A stretch of DNA of 45,528 nt from an uncultured Clostridia bacterium (lineage in GTDB: Bacteria; Bacillota; Clostridia; Oscillospirales; Acutalibacteraceae): assembly GCA_944384985.1 (NCBI GenBank), contig CALWVM010000018.1:1-45528 (forward strand), written 5' to 3'. Position 1 is the first letter of the stretch, and each line of letters starts with the position of its first letter. This document shows, piece after piece, positions 19,677 to 26,585 of the stretch. The position numbers and the translations under genes are program-made. Under the pieces are notes generated by a model that saw nothing but the letters and a program-made list of their open reading frames with translations, did not search any database and was not told the origin of the DNA.

Positions 19677-20378
19677 TTAAAACAGATATTTGAACTTTGG
19701 ACTGGTCTTCATGGAAAACCAGTCTTTTCCGGACACGATAAAGTGGTCGTCCACGCGGATGCCTAAGGACCGAAGCGTCAGGACGATATTGCGCGTGGCA
19801 TCGATGTCCGCAGCCGACGGCGCCGCAACGCCCGCGGGGTGGTTGTGTGCCAAAAGGATATTGGACGCGCCGTTTTGAATGGCAGCCTCGGCAATCTTGC
19901 GCAGGTTGATGCGCGTGCTGTCCGGCGTACCCTCCGAGATCACGACCGTGTTGACCACGCGGCATTTGTGCGTCATGCACACAGCCAAAAGCTGCTCCGT
20001 AGTTTTGCCGACAAACTGAGAGACAAAATATTCGCCGGCTGCTTTGGCGGTGTTGAGCACCAGTGAGCCCGATTTGACCTTGTCCTGCTCATATTTTGCA
20101 AACAAAGACGACATCAGCCGAATGAGGACCGCCGTATTCTCGCCGACGCCCGGTACGTGCATCAACGCCTCGACGCTCGCGTCGAACACGCCCGAAAGCG
20201 AGCCGAACTCGTTGATCAGGCGATGTGCAAGCTCGTTGGTGTCGCGCTGCGGGATCGCATAGAACAGCAAAAGCTCCAGCGCGTTGTGATCCTCAAATGC
20301 GTCTAAGCCCTCGCGGACAAAGCGTGCTTTCAGCCGCGCGCGGTGCCCGCTGTGAACCGGTGTCTGCTTTTCTGCCAT
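19677..20378 (-). CDS. radC: RadC family protein (JAB/MPN domain)
   Basis: 233 residues from the ATG at 20378, which sits 4 bases after the pyrE stop; an alternative TTG at 20414 overlaps pyrE. The N-terminal half has helix-hairpin-helix motifs (FGSLSGVFDASVEAL, VPGVGENTAVLI). The C-terminal JAMM motif is intact: E in VISEGTPDS, then HNHPAGVAAPSAADID near residue 177. The family was named for a repair phenotype since questioned; its substrate is unknown. Placed after pyrE and before the SOS-regulated uvrBA unit. Confidence 0.92.
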   Translation of the reverse strand: MAEKQTPVHSGHRARLKARFVREGLDAFEDHNALELLLFYAIPQRDTNELAHRLINEFGSLSGVFDASVEALMHVPGVGENTAVLIRLMSSLFAKYEQDKVKSGSLVLNTAKAAGEYFVSQFVGKTTEQLLAVCMTHKCRVVNTVVISEGTPDSTRINLRKIAEAAIQNGASNILLAHNHPAGVAAPSAADIDATRNIVLTLRSLGIRVDDHFIVSGKDWFSMKTSPKFKYLF

Positions 20379-20382
20379 TTCG

Positions 20383-20967
20383 TTATTTGATCTTGCGGCT
20401 GCCGGGCTTAACAAGCGGAAGTTTGCCTTCCTTGCAAAGCGGGCAGTCCGCCGCCTCCCACGAGGTCACGGGCGCAGAATAGACCGCCTTAAACGGCACG
20501 CCGAAATCGATCTTGCCGCCGGTGCGGTCCACGATCGAACCGACGCCGACAATGTCGCCGCCCGCCTCCCGCACAAGGTCAATAACCTCTTTTACGGAGC
20601 CGCCCGTGGTCACGACGTCCTCGACGATCAGGACCTTTTCGCCCGGTTCGACCGCAAAGCCGCGGCGCAGCGTCATTTTACCGTCCTCGCCGCGCTCGGT
20701 AAAGAAATTCTCACAGCCAAGCGCGCGGCTGACCTCATACGCCATCTGCACCGCGCCCATGGCGGGGCCGATGACGACCTGCACGCCGGCGTCCTTGTAT
20801 TTTTCCGCCAGCGCCGCGCAAAGCTCTTCGCTGTATTTGGTATTGCGGAAAATCTTTGCGCACTGCAAATATTTATCGGAATGTCTGCCGGAGGTCAGCA
20901 GGAAATGCCCTTCCAAAAGCACGCCCGCCTCTTTGAGAATTTCGGTCACTCTCTCTTGCGTAAGCAT
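20383..20967 (-). CDS. pyrE: Orotate phosphoribosyltransferase
   Basis: 194 residues, family length. It converts orotate + PRPP to OMP in pyrimidine synthesis. Seen: the N-terminal [18 protein letters not shown] segment and the PRPP-binding loop [17 protein letters not shown] (near residues 112-128). The C-terminal tail with two Cys (CPLCKEG) is typical of the longer clostridial PyrE type. It precedes radC with a 4-base gap. No other pyr gene is nearby and no PyrR attenuator was recognised. Confidence 0.96.
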   Translation of the reverse strand: MLTQERVTEILKEAGVLLEGHFLLTSGRHSDKYLQCAKIFRNTKYSEELCAALAEKYKDAGVQVVIGPAMGAVQMAYEVSRALGCENFFTERGEDGKMTLRRGFAVEPGEKVLIVEDVVTTGGSVKEVIDLVREAGGDIVGVGSIVDRTGGKIDFGVPFKAVYSAPVTSWEAADCPLCKEGKLPLVKPGSRKIK

Positions 20968-21001
20968 AAGCCAAACTCCTTATCTGTTCATCGTTGTTTG
21001 T

Positions 21002-21029
21002 ATTTTAGCACAAGAAACCCATTTTGAAA
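21002..21029 (-). promoter_or_regulatory. Possible pyrE-radC promoter
   Basis: Minus-strand TTTCAA (21024-21029), 16-base spacer, TAAAAT (21002-21007), about 30 bases before the pyrE ATG. The -35 box is weak. Confidence 0.45.
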
Positions 21030-21060
21030 AGGGGCTCGCGCAAAGAACGGCGTTTCCTAC

Positions 21061-21091
21061 AAAAAACACGGGGCGCATGGAACGTCCCGTG
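21061..21091 (-). terminator. Terminator of the metF operon
   Basis: Minus-strand CACGGGACG pairs with CGCCCCGTG (21067-21091) and is followed by six U residues. It lies about 18 bases after the stop of the membrane-protein gene. Confidence 0.85.
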
Positions 21092-21108
21092 TGAAAAATA
21101 AAGGGTTC

Positions 21109-21663
21109 TTATTTAAAACGCAGCAGTTTTCGCACCGACTTGCGCCATTTGAGCAAATAGAGCGTAATCAGCCGTGAAAGGGCGATGTCATAAATCACAA
21201 ACACCACATTCCCGAGTACCAAAAGTCCCAAGACCGCCCATTTGCCGTATTCTTCCATTTCATCAAACGGGATCTGGAACACATAGATAATCACGAGATA
21301 CGCAAGCACCACCGAGACATTAAAAAGCAAGAACTTGAGTATCCACAGCAGCACCCTGCGAAATCGGCCCTCCAAAATTGCCTTAAAAATCGGGTAATGC
21401 CCGAAAAAGAACACATACATCACGGCGGCTTCTTTGTCGGGAAGGACCAGCAAAGAGAGCAGACTCACCGCCGCATACACGCCGAACGCCCACTTCTTGC
21501 CGACGTCAATGACCATGATGACCAGCAGCACACCTGCCACCGCCGGGAGCGCATAGGTCAGCGTCGGGATCACCGCCGTCAGGAACATCGTCACAACCGA
21601 GAGCGCCGCCACAATCCCGCCGAGCGCGGTTTTGGAGGTGGTTTGAAAACTGTCTTTTCCCAT
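21109..21663 (-). CDS. Conserved multi-pass membrane protein
   Basis: 184 residues with about five hydrophobic helices (about 12-32, 37-55, 58-75, 105-128, 140-165) and short basic ends. The layout, including TALGGIVAALSVVTMFL and an extended GHYPIFKAILEG loop, resembles small membrane proteins of the ECF-S/YybS sort, but I cannot assign a family. It starts one base after the stop of the J-like protein gene, so the two are very probably co-translated. Function unknown. Confidence 0.75.
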   Translation of the reverse strand: MGKDSFQTTSKTALGGIVAALSVVTMFLTAVIPTLTYALPAVAGVLLVIMVIDVGKKWAFGVYAAVSLLSLLVLPDKEAAVMYVFFFGHYPIFKAILEGRFRRVLLWILKFLLFNVSVVLAYLVIIYVFQIPFDEMEEYGKWAVLGLLVLGNVVFVIYDIALSRLITLYLLKWRKSVRKLLRFK

Positions 21664-21664
21664 A

Positions 21665-22306
21665 TCAGCAGCCCGGAATCAGATCGCCGCCCATGCATTC
21701 GCAGCAGCAATCCGCGCACAAAAGCGACGAACAAATGTCGCAGGCGTCGCAGCCACCGCCGCGCGTCTGACGGTAGCCGCCGCGGGAGTTGTTGTTGAGT
21801 GCATTAAACGCCGCAGCATACTCGGTATTGCCCGGATCGCGCTGGCAGGCGGTGGAATAATTTTTATACGCCTCGTCAAACCAGCCGCGCCGCTGTTGGA
21901 TCTGCCCTTTTAAGAAGTACCATTCCGCCGTGCGCGCCGCGACGGGAATACCGTCCAGGATCATTTCCGCATCGTCGATGCGCCCGTTGTTGATTTGCGC
22001 GCGCACATCGGCGAACTGCGAACCGCCGTAGGCATTCGAGCCGTAGGCGTTATATCCGCCGTATCCTGTATTCGCGTTCGTATAGGACGACTGCCCGCTC
22101 GAATACGCAGTCTGCCCGCGCCGCTCGGCGACGACGGCATCATACGCACGGTCCAGCTCTTCCATTTTGCGTTTGGCAACATCCGCAAGCGGACCGGAAG
22201 CGAGACTGTCCTCCTGGTATTTGCGGGCAAGCGCGCGATATGCATCCTTGAGCTGCTCATCGGTCGCATCGCGCGGAATGCCCAATACGGCATAAGGGTC
22301 TGCCAT
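21665..22306 (-). CDS. J-domain-like protein with TPR-like repeat and Cys-rich tail
   Basis: 213 residues from the ATG at 22306 (GAGGTG site upstream; a longer start adds 11 residues). Residues 1-65 follow the DnaJ fold (MADPYAVLGIPRDATDEQLKDAYR...), but the HPD tripeptide needed to stimulate DnaK is QED (KYQEDS). A Gly/Tyr/Ser/Asn-rich linker follows, then a TPR-like helical pair (about 105-165). The last 30 residues hold eleven Cys, including CDACDIC and CADCCCEC. Co-chaperone activity is therefore doubtful; metal binding or palmitoylation-like anchoring of the tail is speculative. It lies between DUF5685 and a membrane protein. Confidence 0.8.
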   Translation of the reverse strand: MADPYAVLGIPRDATDEQLKDAYRALARKYQEDSLASGPLADVAKRKMEELDRAYDAVVAERRGQTAYSSGQSSYTNANTGYGGYNAYGSNAYGGSQFADVRAQINNGRIDDAEMILDGIPVAARTAEWYFLKGQIQQRRGWFDEAYKNYSTACQRDPGNTEYAAAFNALNNNSRGGYRQTRGGGCDACDICSSLLCADCCCECMGGDLIPGC

Positions 22307-22348
22307 TGTATTCTTCACCTCTCTGGTATCGGTCAACACGAAAAAAGG

Positions 22349-23233
22349 TCACGCCGCAGGGGACTTTTGATATTTTTCCCGAATGGATTGCGTTCTCGCG
22401 TTCAATCCGTCACAAAGAATATTTTCCAAAATGGTACGGTGTACGCCGCCCGAAAGCAGCGCGAGGGTCGTTGCGGCTTCGTTTTCCGTCATATAAATGG
22501 AGCGCAAAATGCCCTCCTGCACGTCGTCTCGCCGCAGATCCTCGCGGGACGTGACGGCATATTGCAGCAAAAACGGATTGTAGCCGCCGGTTTTCCAATC
22601 GGTTTCCATATCGTCGTAAGCGTCCATGAGATACACCCAGCGCCCGACGCAATAGGCGATTCGTTCCGCCACGCGGCGCTGCTCGCCCGCGGGCATATCC
22701 GCCGTGCAGAGCGCGGCGAGCGCCAATGCGCTCGGGTCGGCGGCGCGGTCGGCGGAATCGCACCGCTGCGTTTCCAGCGCCTGCTGCTTTTGCATGGCGC
22801 CTTCGGCGATCTCGGCAAAACGCGGATAGCGTTTCGCCGCTTTTTTATAGCTTGCCCGCAAAAAGGCGCAAGCCAAGGCGGCAGCCGCTTTTTTAAAGCC
22901 CTTTGCGTCGCGGCGGTTGTCTTTTGCTTTATGATATGCTAAAACCACAGTCAACGCCGCGGCGGCGCGATAACTTTCCGCACAGTCAATCTGATAGCGG
23001 CACACTTTCGCGGGATTAAACGGGCAGCGCCCTTTTTTGTACTGCGGCGCTTGCTTTTCGGCGGTGCAGTCGCGCAGCAGCACATAAAATGTCGCATCGT
23101 AGCTTAACAGCAGGCGGGAAAAAAGCCCGTATTCTTTGCCAAGCGTTTTGCAGAGCGTACAGTATACCGCTTTGTATTCCTCGTACTCGCGCACTTTGAG
23201 TTCCGGCTTGTAAATGCGCACATATCCAAACAA
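22349..23233 (-). CDS. DUF5685 family protein
   Basis: 294 residues. The opening MFGYVRIYKPELKVREYEEY, followed by AVYCTLCKTLGKEYG, is the signature start of DUF5685 proteins. The remainder is helical, Ala/Arg-rich, with a YLMDAYDDMETDWKTGGYNPF segment; the DAYDD acidic cluster recalls the aspartate-rich helices of terpene-synthase folds, which is only a resemblance. CxxC near residue 26 and an isolated Cys pair may bind metal. It lies 15 bases after metF and 42 before the J-like gene, a neighbourhood suggesting one operon. Function unknown. Confidence 0.82.
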   Translation of the reverse strand: MFGYVRIYKPELKVREYEEYKAVYCTLCKTLGKEYGLFSRLLLSYDATFYVLLRDCTAEKQAPQYKKGRCPFNPAKVCRYQIDCAESYRAAAALTVVLAYHKAKDNRRDAKGFKKAAAALACAFLRASYKKAAKRYPRFAEIAEGAMQKQQALETQRCDSADRAADPSALALAALCTADMPAGEQRRVAERIAYCVGRWVYLMDAYDDMETDWKTGGYNPFLLQYAVTSREDLRRDDVQEGILRSIYMTENEAATTLALLSGGVHRTILENILCDGLNARTQSIREKYQKSPAA

Positions 23234-23248
23234 GCAGTTTCCCTCCCG

Positions 23249-24109
23249 TTACAGGATGGAGGACAGGTTGCGCATGATGGCGCCCGCGACTTCGGGGCGG
23301 TTCATGGTATAGATGTGGATACCCGAAACGCCGTTGGCGATGAGTTCCACGATCTGCTCGGTGGCGTAGGCGATACCCACCTGTTTGATCGCTTCCGGGT
23401 CATCGGCGAATTTATCAACCATCGTTTTCAGCCGCGTGGGCAGCGTGGTGCCCGACAGCTTGCAGGATCGGGCGATCTGTTTGGCATTCATCACGGGCAT
23501 GATGCCCGCGCAAACGGGGACGTCGATGCCCTTTTTTAGTGCACGATAAAGGAAACTGTATAACGCGGTATTGTCAAAAAACATCTGTGTCACGAGGAAA
23601 TCCACGCCGCATTCCACTTTATGCTTCAGGTTTTCGAGGTCCTCTTCGGGACTTGCCGATTCCACATGCCCTTCCGGATAGCACGCCGCGCCGACGGTAA
23701 AGCCGCCCTCGCTGCGAATCGCCTCCACAAGCTCAGAAGCGTAGCGGTAATGGTCATCGTCGGGCGTGTAATTCTCCGGCAGATCCCCACGCAGCGCCAG
23801 CACGTTGCGCACGCCGCGCGCCTTGAGGTCCATAAGTACGTTGTGCACGGTCTGTTTGTCGCTGGACGCGCATGTCAAATGCGCCATGGCGGGGATGTGC
23901 AGGTCGTTTTCGATATGTGCGGCAATCTTCGGCGTGTTGACGGAAGTGCCGCCGCCCGCGCCGTAGGTCACGCTGATGAAATCCGGAGAAAACGCGGCAA
24001 GCGCGTCCACCGCCGCTTCGACAGGCGCGTACGCCGCGTCGTTTTTCGGCGGAAACACCTCGAACGAAACGACAAGCTGCTTGCTTTGAAATTTTTCCAT
24101 CAAATCCAT
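23249..24109 (-). CDS. metF: 5,10-methylenetetrahydrofolate reductase
   Basis: 286 residues, the length of bacterial MetF. FAD-dependent reduction of methylene-THF to methyl-THF, feeding methionine synthesis (often B12-dependent) or the methyl branch of C1 metabolism. Seen: FEVFPPK near the start, the FISVTYGAGGG motif, HLTC, VLALRGDLP, DFLVTQMFFD, and PVCAGIMPV. No partner (MetV or RnfC2) is adjacent. First gene of the putative four-gene operon running to 21109. Confidence 0.96.
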   Translation of the reverse strand: MDLMEKFQSKQLVVSFEVFPPKNDAAYAPVEAAVDALAAFSPDFISVTYGAGGGTSVNTPKIAAHIENDLHIPAMAHLTCASSDKQTVHNVLMDLKARGVRNVLALRGDLPENYTPDDDHYRYASELVEAIRSEGGFTVGAACYPEGHVESASPEEDLENLKHKVECGVDFLVTQMFFDNTALYSFLYRALKKGIDVPVCAGIMPVMNAKQIARSCKLSGTTLPTRLKTMVDKFADDPEAIKQVGIAYATEQIVELIANGVSGIHIYTMNRPEVAGAIMRNLSSIL

Positions 24110-24169
24110 AGGTTACCGTCCAGACTGCATTCCCGCGGAAATGCTATAAATCGAGATTTTGTATTATGT

Positions 24170-24198
24170 ATCATACCACAACTTCCAAACAAGGACAA
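24170..24198 (-). promoter_or_regulatory. metF operon promoter
   Basis: Minus-strand TTGTCC (24193-24198), 17-base spacer, TATGAT (24170-24175). The leader to the metF ATG is about 55 bases; I see no riboswitch in it. Confidence 0.6.
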
Positions 24199-24299
24199 GA
24201 AAAACGGTCGTTTTTTCATATTGCGGACATCGGAATTTACAGTTTGTTAACAAAACGTTTTGAAATGTTCGATTTTGTATGTGCATAGGGTCGAAAAGG

Positions 24300-24333
24300 C
24301 AAAAAGCGCATCCGAAAAGGATACGCTTTTCCA
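24300..24333 (-). terminator. Terminator of the cobalamin-regulated operon
   Basis: Minus-strand AAAAGCGTATCC-TTTT-GGATGCGCTTTTT hairpin directly after the DUF4430 gene stop, ending in a U-tract. Confidence 0.85.
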
Positions 24334-24338
24334 TCGCA

Positions 24339-25055
24339 TTAAAACGGGACGTTCCCAACGTCGCCGGGCGAGCAGGTATATAAAAATTCTACCGTATCGC
24401 CTTCCTGCAACGTGTAATATTTGCTCGAATAATTTAAAAATTCGCCGTTGACGCGGTAAAGCCAGCCGCTTTGTGTCCCGCAGTCGCGTTCCGCAAGCCC
24501 GCCGATGCTGCGCACATAGCCGCCGGAGGTTGCGGAATACACAATGTTGTTTTCCCGCAGTGTTCGCTTCAGCAAATCAAATGCGGATTCCCCCGCTTCG
24601 AATTCCACCGCCGCATTTTGCAGAAAATAGCCGTTTGACGGCAGAACACCGGCAAAATTCGGGTCGTTGAGGAGCCCATATTCCACGGCAGTCTGAAAGC
24701 TGACTGTCAATGTGACGGTGTCGGCGGCGGGTGCGGCAGGCTGCGCGGGCGTCTGCACGGCGGGCGTTTGGGCGGAAGTAGAAGAATTGCCCGCGCCGCT
24801 TTGCGTGCTTTTGTTTTCCTGCTGTCCGCTTTTTGGGTCTTGTGCGCCGTCCACAGCCGGTGCTTGTGTCTGCGCTTCTGCGGCGGCAGAGGCATCGGAA
24901 ATGACAGTCTGCGTTTGCGAAGCCGCTTCAGTCAACAGCGCGGCAGTCGTTGAGGCGGTATCCTCCCCCCTGCCGCAGGCACATAAGAGCAGCGCGCAAA
25001 GCAGTATGGCAGCAAGCCCGCGCAAAATGCGCGTCAAGTGCTTCGCGTTACGCAT
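24339..25055 (-). CDS. DUF4430 lipoprotein (transcobalamin beta-domain-like)
   Basis: 238 residues from the ATG at 25055, chosen because it begins a signal peptide with lipobox LCAC (Cys near 27); it overlaps the upstream gene by 8 bases. A low-complexity Ala/Thr/Gln/Ser linker (about 30-120) is followed by the DUF4430 domain (about 120-238): VTLTVSFQTAVEYGLL, FDLLKRTLRENNIV, YVRSIGGLAERDCG, SGWLYRVNGEFLNYSSKYYTLQEGDTVEFLYT. DUF4430 corresponds in fold to the C-terminal beta-domain of intrinsic factor and transcobalamin. The linker suggests it reaches out from the membrane. B12 binding is inferred from fold plus riboswitch control. Confidence 0.88.
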   Translation of the reverse strand: MRNAKHLTRILRGLAAILLCALLLCACGRGEDTASTTAALLTEAASQTQTVISDASAAAEAQTQAPAVDGAQDPKSGQQENKSTQSGAGNSSTSAQTPAVQTPAQPAAPAADTVTLTVSFQTAVEYGLLNDPNFAGVLPSNGYFLQNAAVEFEAGESAFDLLKRTLRENNIVYSATSGGYVRSIGGLAERDCGTQSGWLYRVNGEFLNYSSKYYTLQEGDTVEFLYTCSPGDVGNVPF

Positions 25056-26175
25056 GCTTTTTTCGCACCACCAATACTGCCGCGGCAGCAAGCATGACTA
25101 AAGCAGCAGCCGTGGGAGCCCCGGCGCCTGTGTTGGGGATGTCTACCGTTTCCGCTGCGCCGGCGGGGTCTGTCCCCTGCTCGGGGGTATCTGTCTGCGA
25201 CTGTGTAGTGGGTCCCGGCGTACGTTCCACATAGGTATACAGCGTCGGTTCACCGTTTTGAAAGCGCTCATAGGCTTCATAAGCCTGTAAGATCTGATAG
25301 GTCGTCAGTGGGTCTTCGGCGTTGGCATAGTTCAGTCCGCCACCGTTGTCCGATAGGAAAATCTGTAACGCCGCCACGGGCGACACGCCGTTTTTGCAGT
25401 ATTCCTCGGCGGTCGGGTCGAGCCCTAATGCACACAATGCGAGGATCACCTGCGCGGTGCTCTCGCCGCTCTGCGTGCCGAACACAGGGCTTCCGAACGC
25501 GCCGGTATCGAACTGCTGGGCTTTGAGGTACACGAGCGCTTTATCCACCGCTTCACGCACGGCTTCATCCGTATCATAATACGGGGCGAACGCCTGCACC
25601 GCCATGGCGGTCGTGTCGCAGTCGGAGGAGATCCCCCAGCCTTCATCTACGCTGCAATACGGGAAACCACCGTCCGGCTGCTGGGCGGCAAGAAGAGTTT
25701 TCACAATGGTTTGTTTTGTGCTGTCAGGGAAATGAAAGCCGGCGCTGAAATTCATAGCCAAAAGCGGGAATGCGAGGCTGCTTAAATACACTTGCGCCGA
25801 ATAATCTACCGCATCGAGCGCTTCGAGCAGGTCATGCCCGCCGATATTCCGAGCGTCCAGCCCGCAGGCGGTCGTGCTCAACACAATGCGCGCAAGGTCG
25901 CTCGGGTAAAGCAAATCAAAGCTGTTTTTTACAGCTTCGTCGATATAGGCGGCATACGCCGCATCGGGCGATTCACCCGCCTGTGCGAGTGTGAAGGCCG
26001 TCCAGTCAATGAGGCTGTCCGGGTAGCTTGTGTCCGTGTAATCGAAGCCGGTGTTTCCCGAGTTTGCCAACCAGGCCGTGACCGCCTGTTTCGGGTTTTG
26101 CGGCGCGGCAAACACCTGCACACAAAAGGCGCAGAGCAGCGCCGCACATAAAAGTGCAGAAATAAATTTTTTCAT
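25048..26175 (-). CDS. Secreted alpha/alpha-barrel (prenyltransferase-repeat) protein with sortase-like tail
   Basis: 375 residues from the ATG at 26175 (AAGGAAG site upstream; longer starts add 39 residues of leader). Signal peptide to about residue 23. Residues about 30-300 hold repeats of the prenyltransferase/squalene-cyclase type: DGGFPYCS...DCDTTAMAVQAFAPY, DTGAFGSP...STAQVILALCALG, GGGLNYANAEDPLTTYQILQAYEAY. The same barrel forms the alpha-domain of intrinsic factor and transcobalamin. A Pro/Thr/Gln linker leads to IPNTG, a hydrophobic helix and RKKHA, a cell-wall sorting-like signal. The gene is directly under a cobalamin riboswitch, which makes corrinoid binding a strong inference; no Cys-locking residues are claimed. 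Confidence 0.88.
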   Translation of the reverse strand: MKKFISALLCAALLCAFCVQVFAAPQNPKQAVTAWLANSGNTGFDYTDTSYPDSLIDWTAFTLAQAGESPDAAYAAYIDEAVKNSFDLLYPSDLARIVLSTTACGLDARNIGGHDLLEALDAVDYSAQVYLSSLAFPLLAMNFSAGFHFPDSTKQTIVKTLLAAQQPDGGFPYCSVDEGWGISSDCDTTAMAVQAFAPYYDTDEAVREAVDKALVYLKAQQFDTGAFGSPVFGTQSGESTAQVILALCALGLDPTAEEYCKNGVSPVAALQIFLSDNGGGLNYANAEDPLTTYQILQAYEAYERFQNGEPTLYTYVERTPGPTTQSQTDTPEQGTDPAGAAETVDIPNTGAGAPTAAALVMLAAAAVLVVRKKHA

Positions 26176-26237
26176 CGTATCGTCTTCCTTTCGTTTCAGT
26201 ATGGTTATGTGTAAACTGCCGTTTTCCCTCCTCCCCG

Positions 26238-26268
26238 CAAAAAAGCGGAGCTCGTGAGAGCTCCGCTT
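26238..26268 (-). terminator. Riboswitch-controlled terminator
   Basis: A perfect 11-bp stem (AAGCGGAGCTC, 26243-26253, with GAGCTCCGCTT, 26258-26268) with a 4-base loop; the minus-strand transcript continues into a U-tract (A run 26239-26244). It lies between the cobalamin aptamer and the first gene, so it is the likely expression platform. Confidence 0.88.
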
Positions 26269-26396
26269 GATGCGAACAAAAGAAAGACGCACTGCGCCTT
26301 AGCCGATATTCGCATACTTCTCTCCCACCGAAAGAATTTTGCTGAAGGCCCGGGAAATTTTGAAGCCGGTTCCGGTTCAAATTTCCCGACCTTCCC

Positions 26397-26574
26397 TTAC
26401 AGGCAGGTCTCCTGGCTTGCGGCATTTCCCGACGCAGACGCCTTCCCAAAGCCGTAGCTTCAGTGGCAAATGGCTGCGCCGCAGCCGCTTACAGTAGCGG
26501 GGGCTGTCACGGATTCGCACCGTGTTCCCTTTTCACTTCGCCCAAAGCGCAAAGCGCTGCGAAGCACCTGTAAG
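26397..26574 (-). ncRNA. Adenosylcobalamin riboswitch
   Basis: The minus-strand RNA has the class hallmarks in order: the P1 5' strand TTACAGG (26567-26573), GAAAAGGGAACACGGTGCGA, ATCCGTGACAGCCCCCGC, TACTGTAAGCGG, the B12 box GCCACTG, and AGCCAGGAGACCTGCC with the P1 3' strand CCTGTAA (26397-26403). Together with the downstream terminator it should switch transcription off when B12 is plentiful. It begins just after the stop of the flavoenzyme gene 26586-29414. Confidence 0.96.
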
Positions 26575-26585
26575 CCGTATAGATT

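Noticed and set aside
24110-24338. SAM or folate riboswitch upstream of metF
   Set aside because: The leader is only about 55 bases and shows none of the conserved cores.
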